A stretch of 64,000 bases of DNA from Pseudomonas sp. PDM18 (lineage in GTDB: Bacteria; Pseudomonadota; Gammaproteobacteria; Pseudomonadales; Pseudomonadaceae), in assembly GCF_014852585.1 (NCBI RefSeq), contig NZ_JACVBX010000011.1:62001-126000 (forward strand), written 5' to 3'. The notes beneath the pieces were generated by a model. That model was not told where the DNA came from. It did not search any database and was given only the letters and a program-made list of their open reading frames with translations. Each line of letters starts with the position of its first letter. The stretch's first letter is position 1. Positions 46,879-55,945 of the stretch are shown here, piece after piece. A program made the position numbers and the translations under genes.

Positions 46879-47759
46879 TGAGCGTCCTGATCAATAAAGA
46901 CACCAAAGTCATCTGCCAGGGCTTCACCGGCTCGCAGGGTACCTTCCACTCCGAACAAGCCATCGCCTACGGCACCAAGATGGTTGGCGGCGTGACCCCC
47001 GGCAAGGGCGGCACCACCCACCTCGGCCTGCCGGTGTTCAACACCGTCAAGGAAGCCGTGGAAGCCACCGGCGCTGACGCTTCGGTCATCTACGTTCCGG
47101 CTCCGTTCTGCAAGGACTCGATCCTGGAAGCTGCCTTCGGCGGCATCAAGCTGATCGTCTGCATCACCGAAGGCATTCCGACCATCGACATGCTGGAAGC
47201 CAAGGTCAAGTGCGACGAGCTGGGCGTACGCCTGATCGGCCCGAACTGCCCGGGCGTGATCACTCCCGGCGAGTGCAAGATCGGCATCATGCCGGGTCAC
47301 ATCCACCTGCCGGGCAAGGTAGGCATCGTGTCGCGTTCCGGCACGCTGACCTACGAAGCCGTGAAGCAGACCACCGACGCCGGCTTCGGCCAGTCCACCT
47401 GCGTGGGCATCGGTGGTGACCCGATCCCGGGTTCCAACTTCATCGACATCCTGAAGCTGTTCCAGGAAGACCCGAAAACCGAAGCCATCGTCATGATCGG
47501 CGAAATCGGTGGTTCGGCCGAAGAAGAAGCGGCTGCCTACATCAAGGCCAGCGTGACCAAGCCGGTGGTGTCCTACATTGCTGGTGTCACCGCACCGCCC
47601 GGCAAGCGCATGGGCCACGCGGGCGCCATCATTTCCGGCGGCAAGGGCACTGCGGACGAGAAGTTCGCTGCCCTGCAGGACGCTGGTGTGAAAACCGTGC
47701 GTTCCCTGGCTGACATCGGCAAGGCCCTGGCCGAGCTGACCGGCTGGCCGGTCAAGTAA
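46878..47759 (+). CDS. sucD: Succinyl-CoA synthetase alpha subunit
   Basis: A 293-residue subunit carrying the phosphorylated His247 in [14 protein letters not shown] and the CoA-binding [40 protein letters not shown] is a conserved central segment. It is slightly longer than the E. coli protein, as in other pseudomonads. It ends the sdh-suc operon and is followed by a strong stem-loop. Confidence 0.98.
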   Translation: MSVLINKDTKVICQGFTGSQGTFHSEQAIAYGTKMVGGVTPGKGGTTHLGLPVFNTVKEAVEATGADASVIYVPAPFCKDSILEAAFGGIKLIVCITEGIPTIDMLEAKVKCDELGVRLIGPNCPGVITPGECKIGIMPGHIHLPGKVGIVSRSGTLTYEAVKQTTDAGFGQSTCVGIGGDPIPGSNFIDILKLFQEDPKTEAIVMIGEIGGSAEEEAAAYIKASVTKPVVSYIAGVTAPPGKRMGHAGAIISGGKGTADEKFAALQDAGVKTVRSLADIGKALAELTGWPVK

Positions 47760-47787
47760 GCGCCTCGCTTATTTAACCGTCCGTCAA

Positions 47788-47813
47788 CAGAGGCCACCTT
47801 GGGGTGGCCTCTG
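47788..47813 (+). terminator. Stem-loop terminator after sucD
   Basis: cagaggccacc and ggtggcctctg form a perfect 11-bp stem with a TTGG loop, 28 bases after the sucD stop. The trailing TCGTTAT has few U residues, so efficiency is uncertain, but its place marks the operon end. Confidence 0.75.
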
Positions 47814-48241
47814 TCGTTATGGCCACGTCTACAAAGTGTCGTTCAGGCGACACCCGCTTTCATTCCGCGGACGATCTGACGTATGTCAGTGCAGTTCATC
47901 GGAATAGATCGTTAGGCTAGCAACTATATGAAGCGTCGCGTTCCCCACAAGGGAAGGCTCGCTCACCGTCCATTCCTACCCGGAAGCGACGGCGATTCCT
48001 GACCGGCACGGATGCCGGGATAACCAGAATGCAGGAGCAACCGGGCCACGAGCCCATGGAAAACCTCTGCTATCGGACTTCCAAGAACAAATCACCGTAC
48101 CGATGACAGCAGCATCACAGGATGCGCAGGCTCACCCGCCGTGAGTTGGCCAATCCCGTTCGATGCGGCTTTGTCACGTCTGTACGGGCGAGGTGCCTTG
48201 GGAGACCACGAAACCGTTTCAGCACTGTGGTATTTCCCTTC
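47814..48241 (+). other. 428-base region before braB, no gene seen
   Basis: No open frame here has coding character. The last 120 bases keep the braB frame open but begin without a ribosome site and read as Arg-rich junk. Repeated short complements around gaagcgtcgcgttccc and agggaaggctcgctcac could fold. The length suggests a long leader or a small RNA, but I recognise neither. Confidence 0.4.
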
Positions 48242-49555
48242 ATGAAAGTCTTGAAAGGCCAGGACATCCTGGCACTTGGTTTTATGACCTTCGCGCTGTT
48301 CGTCGGCGCGGGCAACATCATCTTCCCGCCGATCGTGGGCCTGCAGTCGGGGCCGCACGTGTGGATGGCCGCGCTGGGCTTCCTGATCACCGCAGTCGGC
48401 CTGCCGGTGATCACCGTCGTCGCGCTGGCCAAGGTTGGTGGTGCGATGGACACCCTCAGCCATCCTATCGGCAAGGTCGCCGGCGGGTTGCTGGCGGCTG
48501 TCTGCTACCTCTCGGTCGGGCCGCTGTTCGCCACCCCGCGTACCGCCACCGTCTCCTTCGAAGTCGGCATGGCGCCGCTGACCGGGGAGGGCGCGCTGCC
48601 GCTGTTCCTTTACAGCCTGGTGTACTTCGCGGTGGTGCTGGTGATCTCGCTGTATCCGGGCAAGCTGCTCGATACCGTCGGCCGCTTCCTCGCGCCGCTG
48701 AAGATCATCGCCCTGGCCGCACTGGGCATCGCTGCCTTCATGCTGCCGGCCGGTCCCATTGGTGTCGCCGAACCGGCCTACCAGGCCGCAGCGTTCTCCC
48801 AGGGCTTCGTCAATGGCTACCTGACCATGGATACCCTCGGCGCGCTGGTCTTCGGCATCGTCATCGTCAATGCGATCCGCTCGCGTGGCGTGCAGTCGCC
48901 GCGCCTGATCACCCGCTACGCCATCATCGCCGGCCTGATCGCCGGGGTCGGCCTGGCGCTGGTGTACATCAGTCTGTTCCGCCTGGGCGCTGGCAGCCAC
49001 GACATCGCCGCTGGTGCCGCCAACGGCGCAGCCGTCCTGCACGCCTATGTGCAGCACACCTTCGGCTCGCTGGGCAGCACCTTCCTCGCCGTACTCATCG
49101 CGCTGGCCTGCCTGGTGACCGCCGTCGGCCTGACCTGCGCCTGCGCCGAGTACTTCTGCCGCATCCTGCCGCTGTCGTACCGCAGCCTGGTGGTCATCCT
49201 GGCCGGCTTCTCGCTGCTGGTATCGAACCTGGGCCTGACCAAGCTCATCCAGTTCTCGATCCCGGTGCTGACCGCCATCTACCCGCCGTGCATCGTGCTG
49301 GTGGCGCTGAGCTTCTGCGCCAGCCTGTGGCGTTCGCAGACCCGCATCGTCGCCCCGGTGATGGTGATCTCCTTCGTCTTCGGTCTCATCGATGCCCTGA
49401 AGGGCGCCAAGCTCGACGCCTGGATGCCGGCGTGGATGGAACACCTGCCGCTGGCCGAGCAGGGCCTCGCCTGGCTGATCCCCTCGGTGGTCATGCTGGC
49501 CGTGATGGTGCTCATCGACCGCCTTCTGGGCAAACCCCAGGAAGCGATGGCCTGA
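48242..49555 (+). CDS. braB: Branched-chain amino acid/cation symporter (BraB/BrnQ family)
   Basis: A 437-residue LIVCS-family carrier importing Leu, Ile and Val with Na+. This length equals BraB of P. aeruginosa as I recall it, which also follows suc[21 protein letters not shown] and [20 protein letters not shown] are diagnostic; about 12 hydrophobic helices are present and [20 protein letters not shown] is a core motif. The ribosome site before the ATG is poor, which may mean control through the long leader. A strong terminator follows. Confidence 0.94.
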   Translation: MKVLKGQDILALGFMTFALFVGAGNIIFPPIVGLQSGPHVWMAALGFLITAVGLPVITVVALAKVGGAMDTLSHPIGKVAGGLLAAVCYLSVGPLFATPRTATVSFEVGMAPLTGEGALPLFLYSLVYFAVVLVISLYPGKLLDTVGRFLAPLKIIALAALGIAAFMLPAGPIGVAEPAYQAAAFSQGFVNGYLTMDTLGALVFGIVIVNAIRSRGVQSPRLITRYAIIAGLIAGVGLALVYISLFRLGAGSHDIAAGAANGAAVLHAYVQHTFGSLGSTFLAVLIALACLVTAVGLTCACAEYFCRILPLSYRSLVVILAGFSLLVSNLGLTKLIQFSIPVLTAIYPPCIVLVALSFCASLWRSQTRIVAPVMVISFVFGLIDALKGAKLDAWMPAWMEHLPLAEQGLAWLIPSVVMLAVMVLIDRLLGKPQEAMA

Positions 49556-49571
49556 TATCCCGCGATCCACG

Positions 49572-49600
49572 AAAAAGGCCGCCCACAAGGCGGCCTTTTT
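49572..49600 (+). terminator. Rho-independent terminator of braB
   Basis: aaaaaggccgcc and ggcggccttttt pair around CACAA. A-run on one side and U-run on the other make it bidirectional, serving also the convergent DUF1329 transcript. Confidence 0.92.
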
Positions 49601-49632
49601 CATTCAGGTCGGTTTATCCCATTCACTGAAGG

Positions 49633-50988
49633 TCAGCGTATGCCCTGGTTCCTCAGCGCCGTCGGCGTGTAGTCGACGCTGCTGGCCTTGAAGCCGAACT
49701 CCACCTGGGACTTCTCCTGGTTGGTCAGGCCGGACACCAGGTAGCGACCATTGATGAGGTCATAGATGGCCTCCACGCCCAGCCAGGGAATCTGCTTGTC
49801 GTACAGCTGGGTCATGAAGCTCTCGCCGACGCGCCAGAGGGTGCCGCGGCCGTCATAGTGGTCGGCGAGCACGGCCTGCCAGGTGTCCTCGTCGAGGAAC
49901 AGCACGCGGCGTGCATAGATGTGTCGCTCGCCGGCGCGCAGGGTGCCTTCGACCTGCCAGACGCGGTGCTTCTCGTAGCGGACCAGGTCCTGATTGAGAT
50001 GGCCGGGTTTGACGAGATCGTCATAGCGGTGGGCGGTGGAGTCGAGGGCGAAGCTGTTGTAGGGCACATAGATTTCCTTTTTGCCCACCAGCTTCCAGTC
50101 GTAGCGGTCCGGCGCGCCGTTGAACATGTCCAGGTTGTCCGCGACACGCAGGCCATCGGAGGCCGGGTAGGGGCCGTCGTAGGCGATCTGCGGGGCGCGG
50201 CGCACGCGGCGCTGGCCAGCGTTGTAGACCCAGGCCATGCGTGGCTCGCGGACCTGGTCGAGGGTTTCGTGGACCAGCACCACATCGCCCGCCAGGCGCG
50301 CCGGCGCGGTGACCAGCTGCTTGTAGTAGAAGAGGACGTTGTTGTCCTTGTCCGGGCTGTAATCGGTGAGCTGGTCGCGATAGCTGAACTGCTGCTGGAA
50401 GTAGGTGGGCGTGTAGGTGCCGCTGGCGGTGGGCGTCGCCTGCACGTGCAGACGCTGGGCGCTGCCGCCGCGGTAGCGGGTGATGTGGTTCCACAACGCC
50501 TCGACGCCGCTCTGCGGAATGGGGAAGGGAATCGCCGTCTGGAAGTCCTTCAGGCCATTGCCGCCCTCGACCAGGCTGGCATGGCGCGCATTCGCGGACA
50601 CAGCTTGCAGTACCGCTGCCGGGTAGGTCGCCGAGCGATGCGCGGGATAGACGTTGAGGTGGTAATCCGGGTAGCGCTGCAGCATCGCCTGCTGGCCCGG
50701 CGTGAGGTTCGCCTCGTACTGCGCCATATTCTTCGCGGTGATGGTGAACAGCGGTTTTTCCGCGGCGAAGGGGTCGCTCAGGCGGCCGTCAGCGCCGCGA
50801 CTGCCTGCGTTGGCTGGCAGGCCGCCGTCCCAGGCGGGAATGCTGCCGTCGGCATTGCCGGCGCGCTCCGCACCCAGGGGCGTGAGGGTGTTGCCCAGTT
50901 TCGCCGCTTCCGTTTCGGGAACGGCAGCCTGGAGGTTGAAGGGCAGGGCCAGGAACAGCAGTGAAGCGCACGCAAGTTTCTTGTTCAT
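49633..50988 (-). CDS. DUF1329 family periplasmic/outer-membrane-associated protein
   Basis: A 451-residue DUF1329 protein, full length. Signal peptide MNKKLACASLLFLALPFNLQ ends near AA-VPETEAAKLG. LGNTLTPLGAERAGNADGSIPAW is the N-terminal hallmark, and WVYNAGQRRVRRAPQIAYDG and FNGAPDRYDWKLVGKKEIYV are core segments resembling the LolA/LolB-like fold. It nearly always pairs with DUF1302, as here with a 14-base gap. The pair is suspected to help move hydrophobic substrates through the outer membrane. It ends the leftward catabolic operon. Function unproven. Confidence 0.92.
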   Translation of the reverse strand: MNKKLACASLLFLALPFNLQAAVPETEAAKLGNTLTPLGAERAGNADGSIPAWDGGLPANAGSRGADGRLSDPFAAEKPLFTITAKNMAQYEANLTPGQQAMLQRYPDYHLNVYPAHRSATYPAAVLQAVSANARHASLVEGGNGLKDFQTAIPFPIPQSGVEALWNHITRYRGGSAQRLHVQATPTASGTYTPTYFQQQFSYRDQLTDYSPDKDNNVLFYYKQLVTAPARLAGDVVLVHETLDQVREPRMAWVYNAGQRRVRRAPQIAYDGPYPASDGLRVADNLDMFNGAPDRYDWKLVGKKEIYVPYNSFALDSTAHRYDDLVKPGHLNQDLVRYEKHRVWQVEGTLRAGERHIYARRVLFLDEDTWQAVLADHYDGRGTLWRVGESFMTQLYDKQIPWLGVEAIYDLINGRYLVSGLTNQEKSQVEFGFKASSVDYTPTALRNQGIR

Positions 50989-51002
50989 CGGTTTTTCTCC
51001 GC

Positions 51003-52853
51003 TTAGAACGACACGCCAAAGCTCAGGGCAAGGAAGTCCCGGTCGGTATTCACGTTGTACTTACCGCCGAAGAAGTTGGTGTAGGAAAGGCTCATGTTGT
51101 AGGTGTTGAGGTAGGTGCCATCGACGCCGATGCTGATCGCCCGCGCGCCCTGGTTGAAGCCCGGCTCCGGGGCGTAGCCGTGGACGTCGTGGGACCAGGC
51201 CAGGTTGGGTCGCACCGTGGCGCCGTCGATGAGGTCGGCGTATTCCCAGATCGCCCGCGTCTGGTAGCCCCAGGCGGTGCTGGTGACGAAGCCGGAGTCG
51301 TTGCAGTACTGCGGCGTGACGCTGTTGCCGCTGCACAAGCTGTTATCGGGGTACAACGCGCCCTGGCCGAACACCGGGCTGCGGCCATAGCGCAGCTCGT
51401 CATCGCCACCCAGGCCGCCGACGTGGGTGACGCCGATCTCGCCGATCAGGGTCAGGCGGTCGGCGCCCATCACCTGGTCGAAGAAGTGCGTGGCGGTGAC
51501 CTGCGCCTGGGTCACTTCCTTGCGCCGGTAGCCCTTGAGGACTGCGTCGTTGGCCGGTGCCGGCGCAGCGCCGTAGACCGGTGTGAGCGCCGGTACGCCC
51601 AGGGTCGAGGTGACCAGGTCGACCGGGTTGATCTGCACCGGCATGTTCGGCCGGTAGCTGATCTCGCCGGCCAGGGTGGTGCCGGTGGGCAGGCTGGTGC
51701 TGAAGCTCAGCCCGTAGAGCTGGATGTCCTCGGGGTAGTCGGCGAAGTATTGCGCGCTGCCTAGGCGGTAGGCCTGGGTGAGCTGCTGGCCAGCGCTGCT
51801 GCCGATCACTGCGCTGCAGAGCGTATTGGGGATGCCGAGGTTGCCGCACAGCTGCGGGGCGAAGCCCAGGTCGGCCGCGTGCGGGCCGCTGCGCACGCTG
51901 AGGTAGGGCTGGCGGCTGTGGTAGTTGATGAAGTAGCCGGCGAATTCGCTGTCCAGTTCCGGGGCGAACCAGCGCAGCGCCGCGCCCCACTGGCCGTTGT
52001 CGCGCGCTTCGTTGTCCTTGCCGCGAGGGATGACGATGCCTTCGTCGGTCAGGTTGATTCCGGCCGGCGCCAGGGCCTGTACCGCCAGCGGGTTCTGGTT
52101 GATTACCGGGCCGGCGGCGAGACCGTTGCAGCCGTCGGCCATCACGTCGGTGGTGGAGAAGAAGGTGCCGCAGTTGTCGATCACCGTCTTCTGCCACTGC
52201 AACTGGTAGAAGGCCTCGGCGGACAGGTGCTCGCTGAAGTTCTGCGAGACGTAGAACATGTTCACCGGGATCAGGCCTTCCTTGATCTCCGAGCCAGGCC
52301 GGCGGAAGGCGGCGACGTCGATCGGGTTGATGGCGTTGATGCCGCCCTGGATGAAGGTGCTCTCGCCCCAGCTCACCACCTGTTTGCCCAGACGCACGGT
52401 GCCGGGCAGGTCGCCGATGCTGTAGTTGTGGTAGAGGAAGGCATCGAGGAACTCGGCGCCCGACGCCTTGGCGCCTTCCTCGCGGCCGTGGTCGTCGATG
52501 TTCTTGAAGTGCAGGTCGTCGTCCTTGAGCTTGAAGTCGTACCAGTACTTGCCGCGGACGAAGGCGCCGGAGTCGCCGTACTTGAGTTCCAGGTCGTGGA
52601 TGCCCTTGAACACCTTGGAGAAGGTGTCGCCCTCGCGGAAGTTGCGCTTGCCGTCATCCGAGCTGTGGCTGTGCAACAGTGCGGCGTCGGCGTTGCGCAT
52701 GGCCCAGCTGGCGCCGACTGACAGGCTGGAGTCGAACTGCCCTTCGATTTCGCCAAGGGAGAAGGTGAAGGCCTGCGCGCCATTGCCGTAGAGGGCCAGG
52801 CCGATGGCGGTAGGTAGCGCGAGCAGGTGCAAGGCGGGTGATCTGCGGTTCAT
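51003..52853 (-). CDS. DUF1302 family outer-membrane protein
   Basis: A 616-residue DUF1302 protein with a signal peptide (MNRRSPALHLLALPTAIGLA ending AQA). The mature chain FTFSLGEIEGQFDSSLSVGA, many alternating beta strands and a final Phe (FLALSFGVSF) indicate an outer-membrane beta barrel. LPGTVRLGKQVVSWGESTFI and GGINAINPIDVAAFRRPGSE are the family signature. It may be the uptake channel for the compound degraded by this cluster. An AACAACAACAAG run lies 12 bases before the ATG, a likely Crc/Hfq site. Confidence 0.92.
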   Translation of the reverse strand: MNRRSPALHLLALPTAIGLALYGNGAQAFTFSLGEIEGQFDSSLSVGASWAMRNADAALLHSHSSDDGKRNFREGDTFSKVFKGIHDLELKYGDSGAFVRGKYWYDFKLKDDDLHFKNIDDHGREEGAKASGAEFLDAFLYHNYSIGDLPGTVRLGKQVVSWGESTFIQGGINAINPIDVAAFRRPGSEIKEGLIPVNMFYVSQNFSEHLSAEAFYQLQWQKTVIDNCGTFFSTTDVMADGCNGLAAGPVINQNPLAVQALAPAGINLTDEGIVIPRGKDNEARDNGQWGAALRWFAPELDSEFAGYFINYHSRQPYLSVRSGPHAADLGFAPQLCGNLGIPNTLCSAVIGSSAGQQLTQAYRLGSAQYFADYPEDIQLYGLSFSTSLPTGTTLAGEISYRPNMPVQINPVDLVTSTLGVPALTPVYGAAPAPANDAVLKGYRRKEVTQAQVTATHFFDQVMGADRLTLIGEIGVTHVGGLGGDDELRYGRSPVFGQGALYPDNSLCSGNSVTPQYCNDSGFVTSTAWGYQTRAIWEYADLIDGATVRPNLAWSHDVHGYAPEPGFNQGARAISIGVDGTYLNTYNMSLSYTNFFGGKYNVNTDRDFLALSFGVSF

Positions 52854-52865
52854 CTGAAACGACCT

Positions 52866-52880
52866 CTTGTTGTTGTTCTG
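52866..52880 (-). promoter_or_regulatory. Crc/Hfq-type motif before the DUF1302 gene
   Basis: Minus strand CAGAACAACAACAAG fits AAnAAnAA repeats and lies within 30 bases of the start codon, the position used for Hfq/Crc translational repression. Confidence 0.5.
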
Positions 52881-52967
52881 TCGTTTGCCGGCCCTTTTTC
52901 GGGCGCAGCGGTTCCTCTCTGGCCCGCGATCTGCGGGTCAGTTGATGAAGGTGGGGAGGTGGAGGCG

Positions 52968-53984
52968 CTAGAGGTTCAGGTCGAGGGCATCCTCCCCGAG
53001 CGTGATCTCGCCCGAATACTCATCGGCCATGCCGCTGACGAATATTCGCCGCGCGACGAAGTTATCCGGGGCGGGGATCAGGTGGGTCAGCAGCAGGTGG
53101 CGGACGCCCGCGCGCTGGGCCATGCGCGCCAGCTCCAGGGTGTCGGCGTGGTAGTCGAGCACGCGCACGGCCTGCGCGCCGCGATCTGGCTGCCCGGTGC
53201 GTTCCAGCGCGGCGGCGCCTTCGCGTACCAGATGGGCGTTGATCGCCTCGTGTACTACCAGGTCGGCATCGCGCATGGCTTCGAGGTAGCGCTCGCTGAC
53301 GCGGGTGTCGCCGCTGATGAACAGCTTCTTGCCCTGGTAACGCAGCACATAGCCATAGGCGGGTTCCACCGGGTGGTGATCGACACGGTAGGCGTCGATG
53401 GTCACGCCGCCCTGGTCATAGACGCGCACCGACTCCTGCCCCTCGGTGATATCCACCCGGCGCGGCTCGGCGAACGCCAGCTGCTTGTCGGTGGGCGGCA
53501 GGGCGTGGGCGCTGCGGTAGCCGGCGTCCTGGGCGTAGGCCATGGCCAGACCCTCGACGACCTGCTCGACGCCGGGCGGGCCGTAAACCAGAAAAGGCGT
53601 CTGCCGGCCGTAGATCCAGCTGTGGTTGATCAGCGCGCCGAGCCCATTGAAATGATCGGAATGCCAGTGGGTGATGAACACCTGGTTCAGCGCCTGCACT
53701 GGCACGTGGTTGGTCTCCAGGTTGCGCATGGCGTTCTCGCCGGCATCGAAGAGGAACAGCCGGCCGCCGGCAGCCACCAGGGTGCAGGCCTGGCCGCGGG
53801 TGGCGTTGGCCTGCGGTGTGCCGGTGCCGCAGAGGATGACGCGGATGGCGTTGCCGCCGTGGATCAGGGAATGGTCGGTGTGGTCCTTGACCATCGTATC
53901 CAGAGCCGCGTGCTGGATACGTTCGCAGCCGGGCAGGGCGAGGACGAGCAGCAGGGCAAGGGCTCGGGGCAGTCGGGGGCGCAT
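52968..53984 (-). CDS. Metallo-beta-lactamase-fold lipoprotein hydrolase
   Basis: A 338-residue protein with lipoprotein signal MRPRLPRALALLLVLALPGC (lipobox LPGC, Cys20). The hydrolase fold follows: ILCGTGTPQANATRGQAC, FLFDAGENAMRNL, the zinc motif HWHSDH at 106-111 (HxHxDH), ISGDTRVSERYLEAM and LLLTHLIPAPDN. It resembles the RNase Z/arylsulfatase (AtsA-like) branch, so a periplasmic sulfatase, lactonase or phosphodiesterase activity is possible. Sitting with DUF1302/DUF1329 it could process the substrate before or during uptake. AGGAAG precedes the ATG. Confidence 0.85.
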   Translation of the reverse strand: MRPRLPRALALLLVLALPGCERIQHAALDTMVKDHTDHSLIHGGNAIRVILCGTGTPQANATRGQACTLVAAGGRLFLFDAGENAMRNLETNHVPVQALNQVFITHWHSDHFNGLGALINHSWIYGRQTPFLVYGPPGVEQVVEGLAMAYAQDAGYRSAHALPPTDKQLAFAEPRRVDITEGQESVRVYDQGGVTIDAYRVDHHPVEPAYGYVLRYQGKKLFISGDTRVSERYLEAMRDADLVVHEAINAHLVREGAAALERTGQPDRGAQAVRVLDYHADTLELARMAQRAGVRHLLLTHLIPAPDNFVARRIFVSGMADEYSGEITLGEDALDLNL

Positions 53985-54001
53985 GGCACTTCCTTCGTTT
54001 T

Positions 54002-54011
54002 ATTGTTGTTT
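54002..54011 (-). promoter_or_regulatory. Crc/Hfq-type motif before the lipoprotein hydrolase gene
   Basis: Minus strand AAACAACAAT, 17 bases upstream of the start codon, matches the A-rich repeat pattern seen before several other genes of the cluster. Confidence 0.4.
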
Positions 54012-54043
54012 CGGGTGCGCGCGAGGCGGTGGTGCGATTGGTC

Positions 54044-55945
54044 TTAGCCGTGCCAGTCCACCGCGAAGCTGTAGCGGCCCAGCGCGCGGGCAAGTTCATC
54101 GCGTCCGGTGCCGGCGCGAACCTGCGCCACCAGCCCGCGGCGGGCATCCTGCACCACCTCCACGGCGATGCCGGCCAGACCCTGGTTGTCCGCTTCCTGA
54201 TGGATTACCCGGGCGATTTCGCGTTGCTGCAGCGCGGGCTTGAAGATCTTGCCCACCGGCGTGACCGGTAGGGCGTCGAGAATCTCGATGCGCTTGGGCA
54301 CCGCGGCGCGTTCGCTGATTCGCTGGTTGGCGAAGTCCAGCAGCGCGGCGCTGTCGGCACGCTGGCCGGCGGCGAGCTGCACGTAGGCCACGGGAATCTC
54401 GCCGGCATGCGGGTCGGGGCTGCCCACCGCGGCTACCAGAGCAACTGCCGGGTGCGCCTGCAGTGCCTCCTCGATCTGCTTCGGGTCGATGTTGTGGCCA
54501 CCGCGGATGATCAGTTCCTTCTTACGCCCGGTGAGCCAGAAGTAGCCCTGGGCGTCCTGTCGCCCGAGGTCGCCAGTGTTCAGCCAGCGCTGTCCGCCGA
54601 TGTCGATCCACAGGCCCTTGTTGTGGCTGTGGTCGAGGTAGCCGAGGAACACGTTCGGGCCGTGGATGGCGATCACCCCGACTTCGTCGGCTTCGGCGTC
54701 GCGCAGATAGTCGCCGTGGTCATCGAGGATCACCGCACGCATGCCCTGGTAGGCCAGGCGCAGCCCGATGGAGCCGATCGGGCGTTCGCCGGCGGGCGGG
54801 TTGCTCGATGAGACGCAGGCGCCTTCGGTGAGGCCGTAGCCTTCGAGGATGCGCACGCCTACCACGCGCTCGAACTCGCGGAACAGCTCCACCGGCATAG
54901 GCGCGGCGCCGCACAGCGCGTACTGCAGGCTGGACAGGTCATGCCCGGCAGTGGGTTGCTGCAGTAGCGCCGAATAGACGGTCGGCACGCCGGAAAAGAA
55001 GTTGATGCCAAAGTGCTGGACCATCGCCCAGAAGGACGCAATCACCCCCTCGCCGCGATAACCCTGGGGCGTGCCGATGATCACCCGGTCGCCGTGGGTC
55101 CAGGGCATAAGCCCGGTGACCAGCTGGCCGTTGACGTGGAACAGCGGCAGCCCGCAGAAGATCACTTGGCCGCTCTGGCGCGGCTGCAGGTTGGCTGCCA
55201 TGGCCCAGGCGTTGAAGACTTCCGAGCCGTGGCTGCGCTTGGCGATCTTCGGCAGACCGGTGGTGCCGCCGGTGCAGAAATAGGAAGAGGGCTCCTCCGC
55301 GCGGATCAACCGACCGCTGCTGAGCTGCTTGCCGTTCTCGCGGCGCATCAGGCGGCGCAGGTCGTGGATGCGCAGGCGCGGGTGGCGAGTGCGTTCGCGC
55401 CGGGCCATCCAGCGCAGCGCCAGGGACGCCACGCTGCCGACGTAGGGCGCCATGCTCACCCACAGCACATCGCGCACGCCGGGCAGGCTGTCGAGCTGGC
55501 TGGCCAGCTTGGGCCACAGGTCGCTGCCGGGTGTCGGCGCCAGGGTCACCACCAGCCGCGCGTTGGCGGCGCGCAACAGGTCGCCGATCTGCGCGGCCTC
55601 CAGCAGCGGGTTGATCGCCAGGACGATGCCCGCGGCCTCGCCACCCCAGATCACGAAGTGAGTCTCCGGCAGGTTCGGCAGCAGGAAGGCGACCACGTCC
55701 TTCGACCCGATGCCGAGCCGGTGGAAGGCGTTGGCGGCGCGGGTGATGTCGGCGAACAGCTCGGCGTAGGTCCAGTCGTGGGTGCGGCGGAAGTCATTCG
55801 CTTCGAGAAAGAAGCTCAGCGCCGTTGCCTGGCCGTGTTGCAGGGCGCAGCGCCGCAGCGCCTCGTAGGTGCTGGCGGGCAGTTCGCGGCGGGCCAGCGG
55901 GACGCCCTCCAGCGCCTGGATGTCGGCGAGGGTCTTCACGGCCAT
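54044..55945 (-). CDS. AMP-dependent acyl-CoA synthetase
   Basis: A 633-residue adenylate-forming ligase that activates a carboxylic acid to its CoA thioester. The P-loop is YFCTGGTTGLPKIAKRSH, followed by ILEGYGLTEGACVSSSNPP, the GDLGRQDAQGYFWLTGRKKE hinge and the catalytic Lys in VTPVGKIFKPAL. The long N-terminal part and low similarity to short benzoate ligases suggest a bulky aliphatic, alicyclic or aryl-alkanoic acid. The ATG overlaps the upstream FAH gene stop as TGATG. It is central to the operon and implies that at least one pathway intermediate is a CoA ester. Confidence 0.92.
   Translation of the reverse strand: MAVKTLADIQALEGVPLARRELPASTYEALRRCALQHGQATALSFFLEANDFRRTHDWTYAELFADITRAANAFHRLGIGSKDVVAFLLPNLPETHFVIWGGEAAGIVLAINPLLEAAQIGDLLRAANARLVVTLAPTPGSDLWPKLASQLDSLPGVRDVLWVSMAPYVGSVASLALRWMARRERTRHPRLRIHDLRRLMRRENGKQLSSGRLIRAEEPSSYFCTGGTTGLPKIAKRSHGSEVFNAWAMAANLQPRQSGQVIFCGLPLFHVNGQLVTGLMPWTHGDRVIIGTPQGYRGEGVIASFWAMVQHFGINFFSGVPTVYSALLQQPTAGHDLSSLQYALCGAAPMPVELFREFERVVGVRILEGYGLTEGACVSSSNPPAGERPIGSIGLRLAYQGMRAVILDDHGDYLRDAEADEVGVIAIHGPNVFLGYLDHSHNKGLWIDIGGQRWLNTGDLGRQDAQGYFWLTGRKKELIIRGGHNIDPKQIEEALQAHPAVALVAAVGSPDPHAGEIPVAYVQLAAGQRADSAALLDFANQRISERAAVPKRIEILDALPVTPVGKIFKPALQQREIARVIHQEADNQGLAGIAVEVVQDARRGLVAQVRAGTGRDELARALGRYSFAVDWHG

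Noticed and set aside
48092-49603. A 503-codon minus-strand frame opposite braB
   Set aside because: Antisense to a textbook BraB carrier; polar, repetitive translation with no motif.
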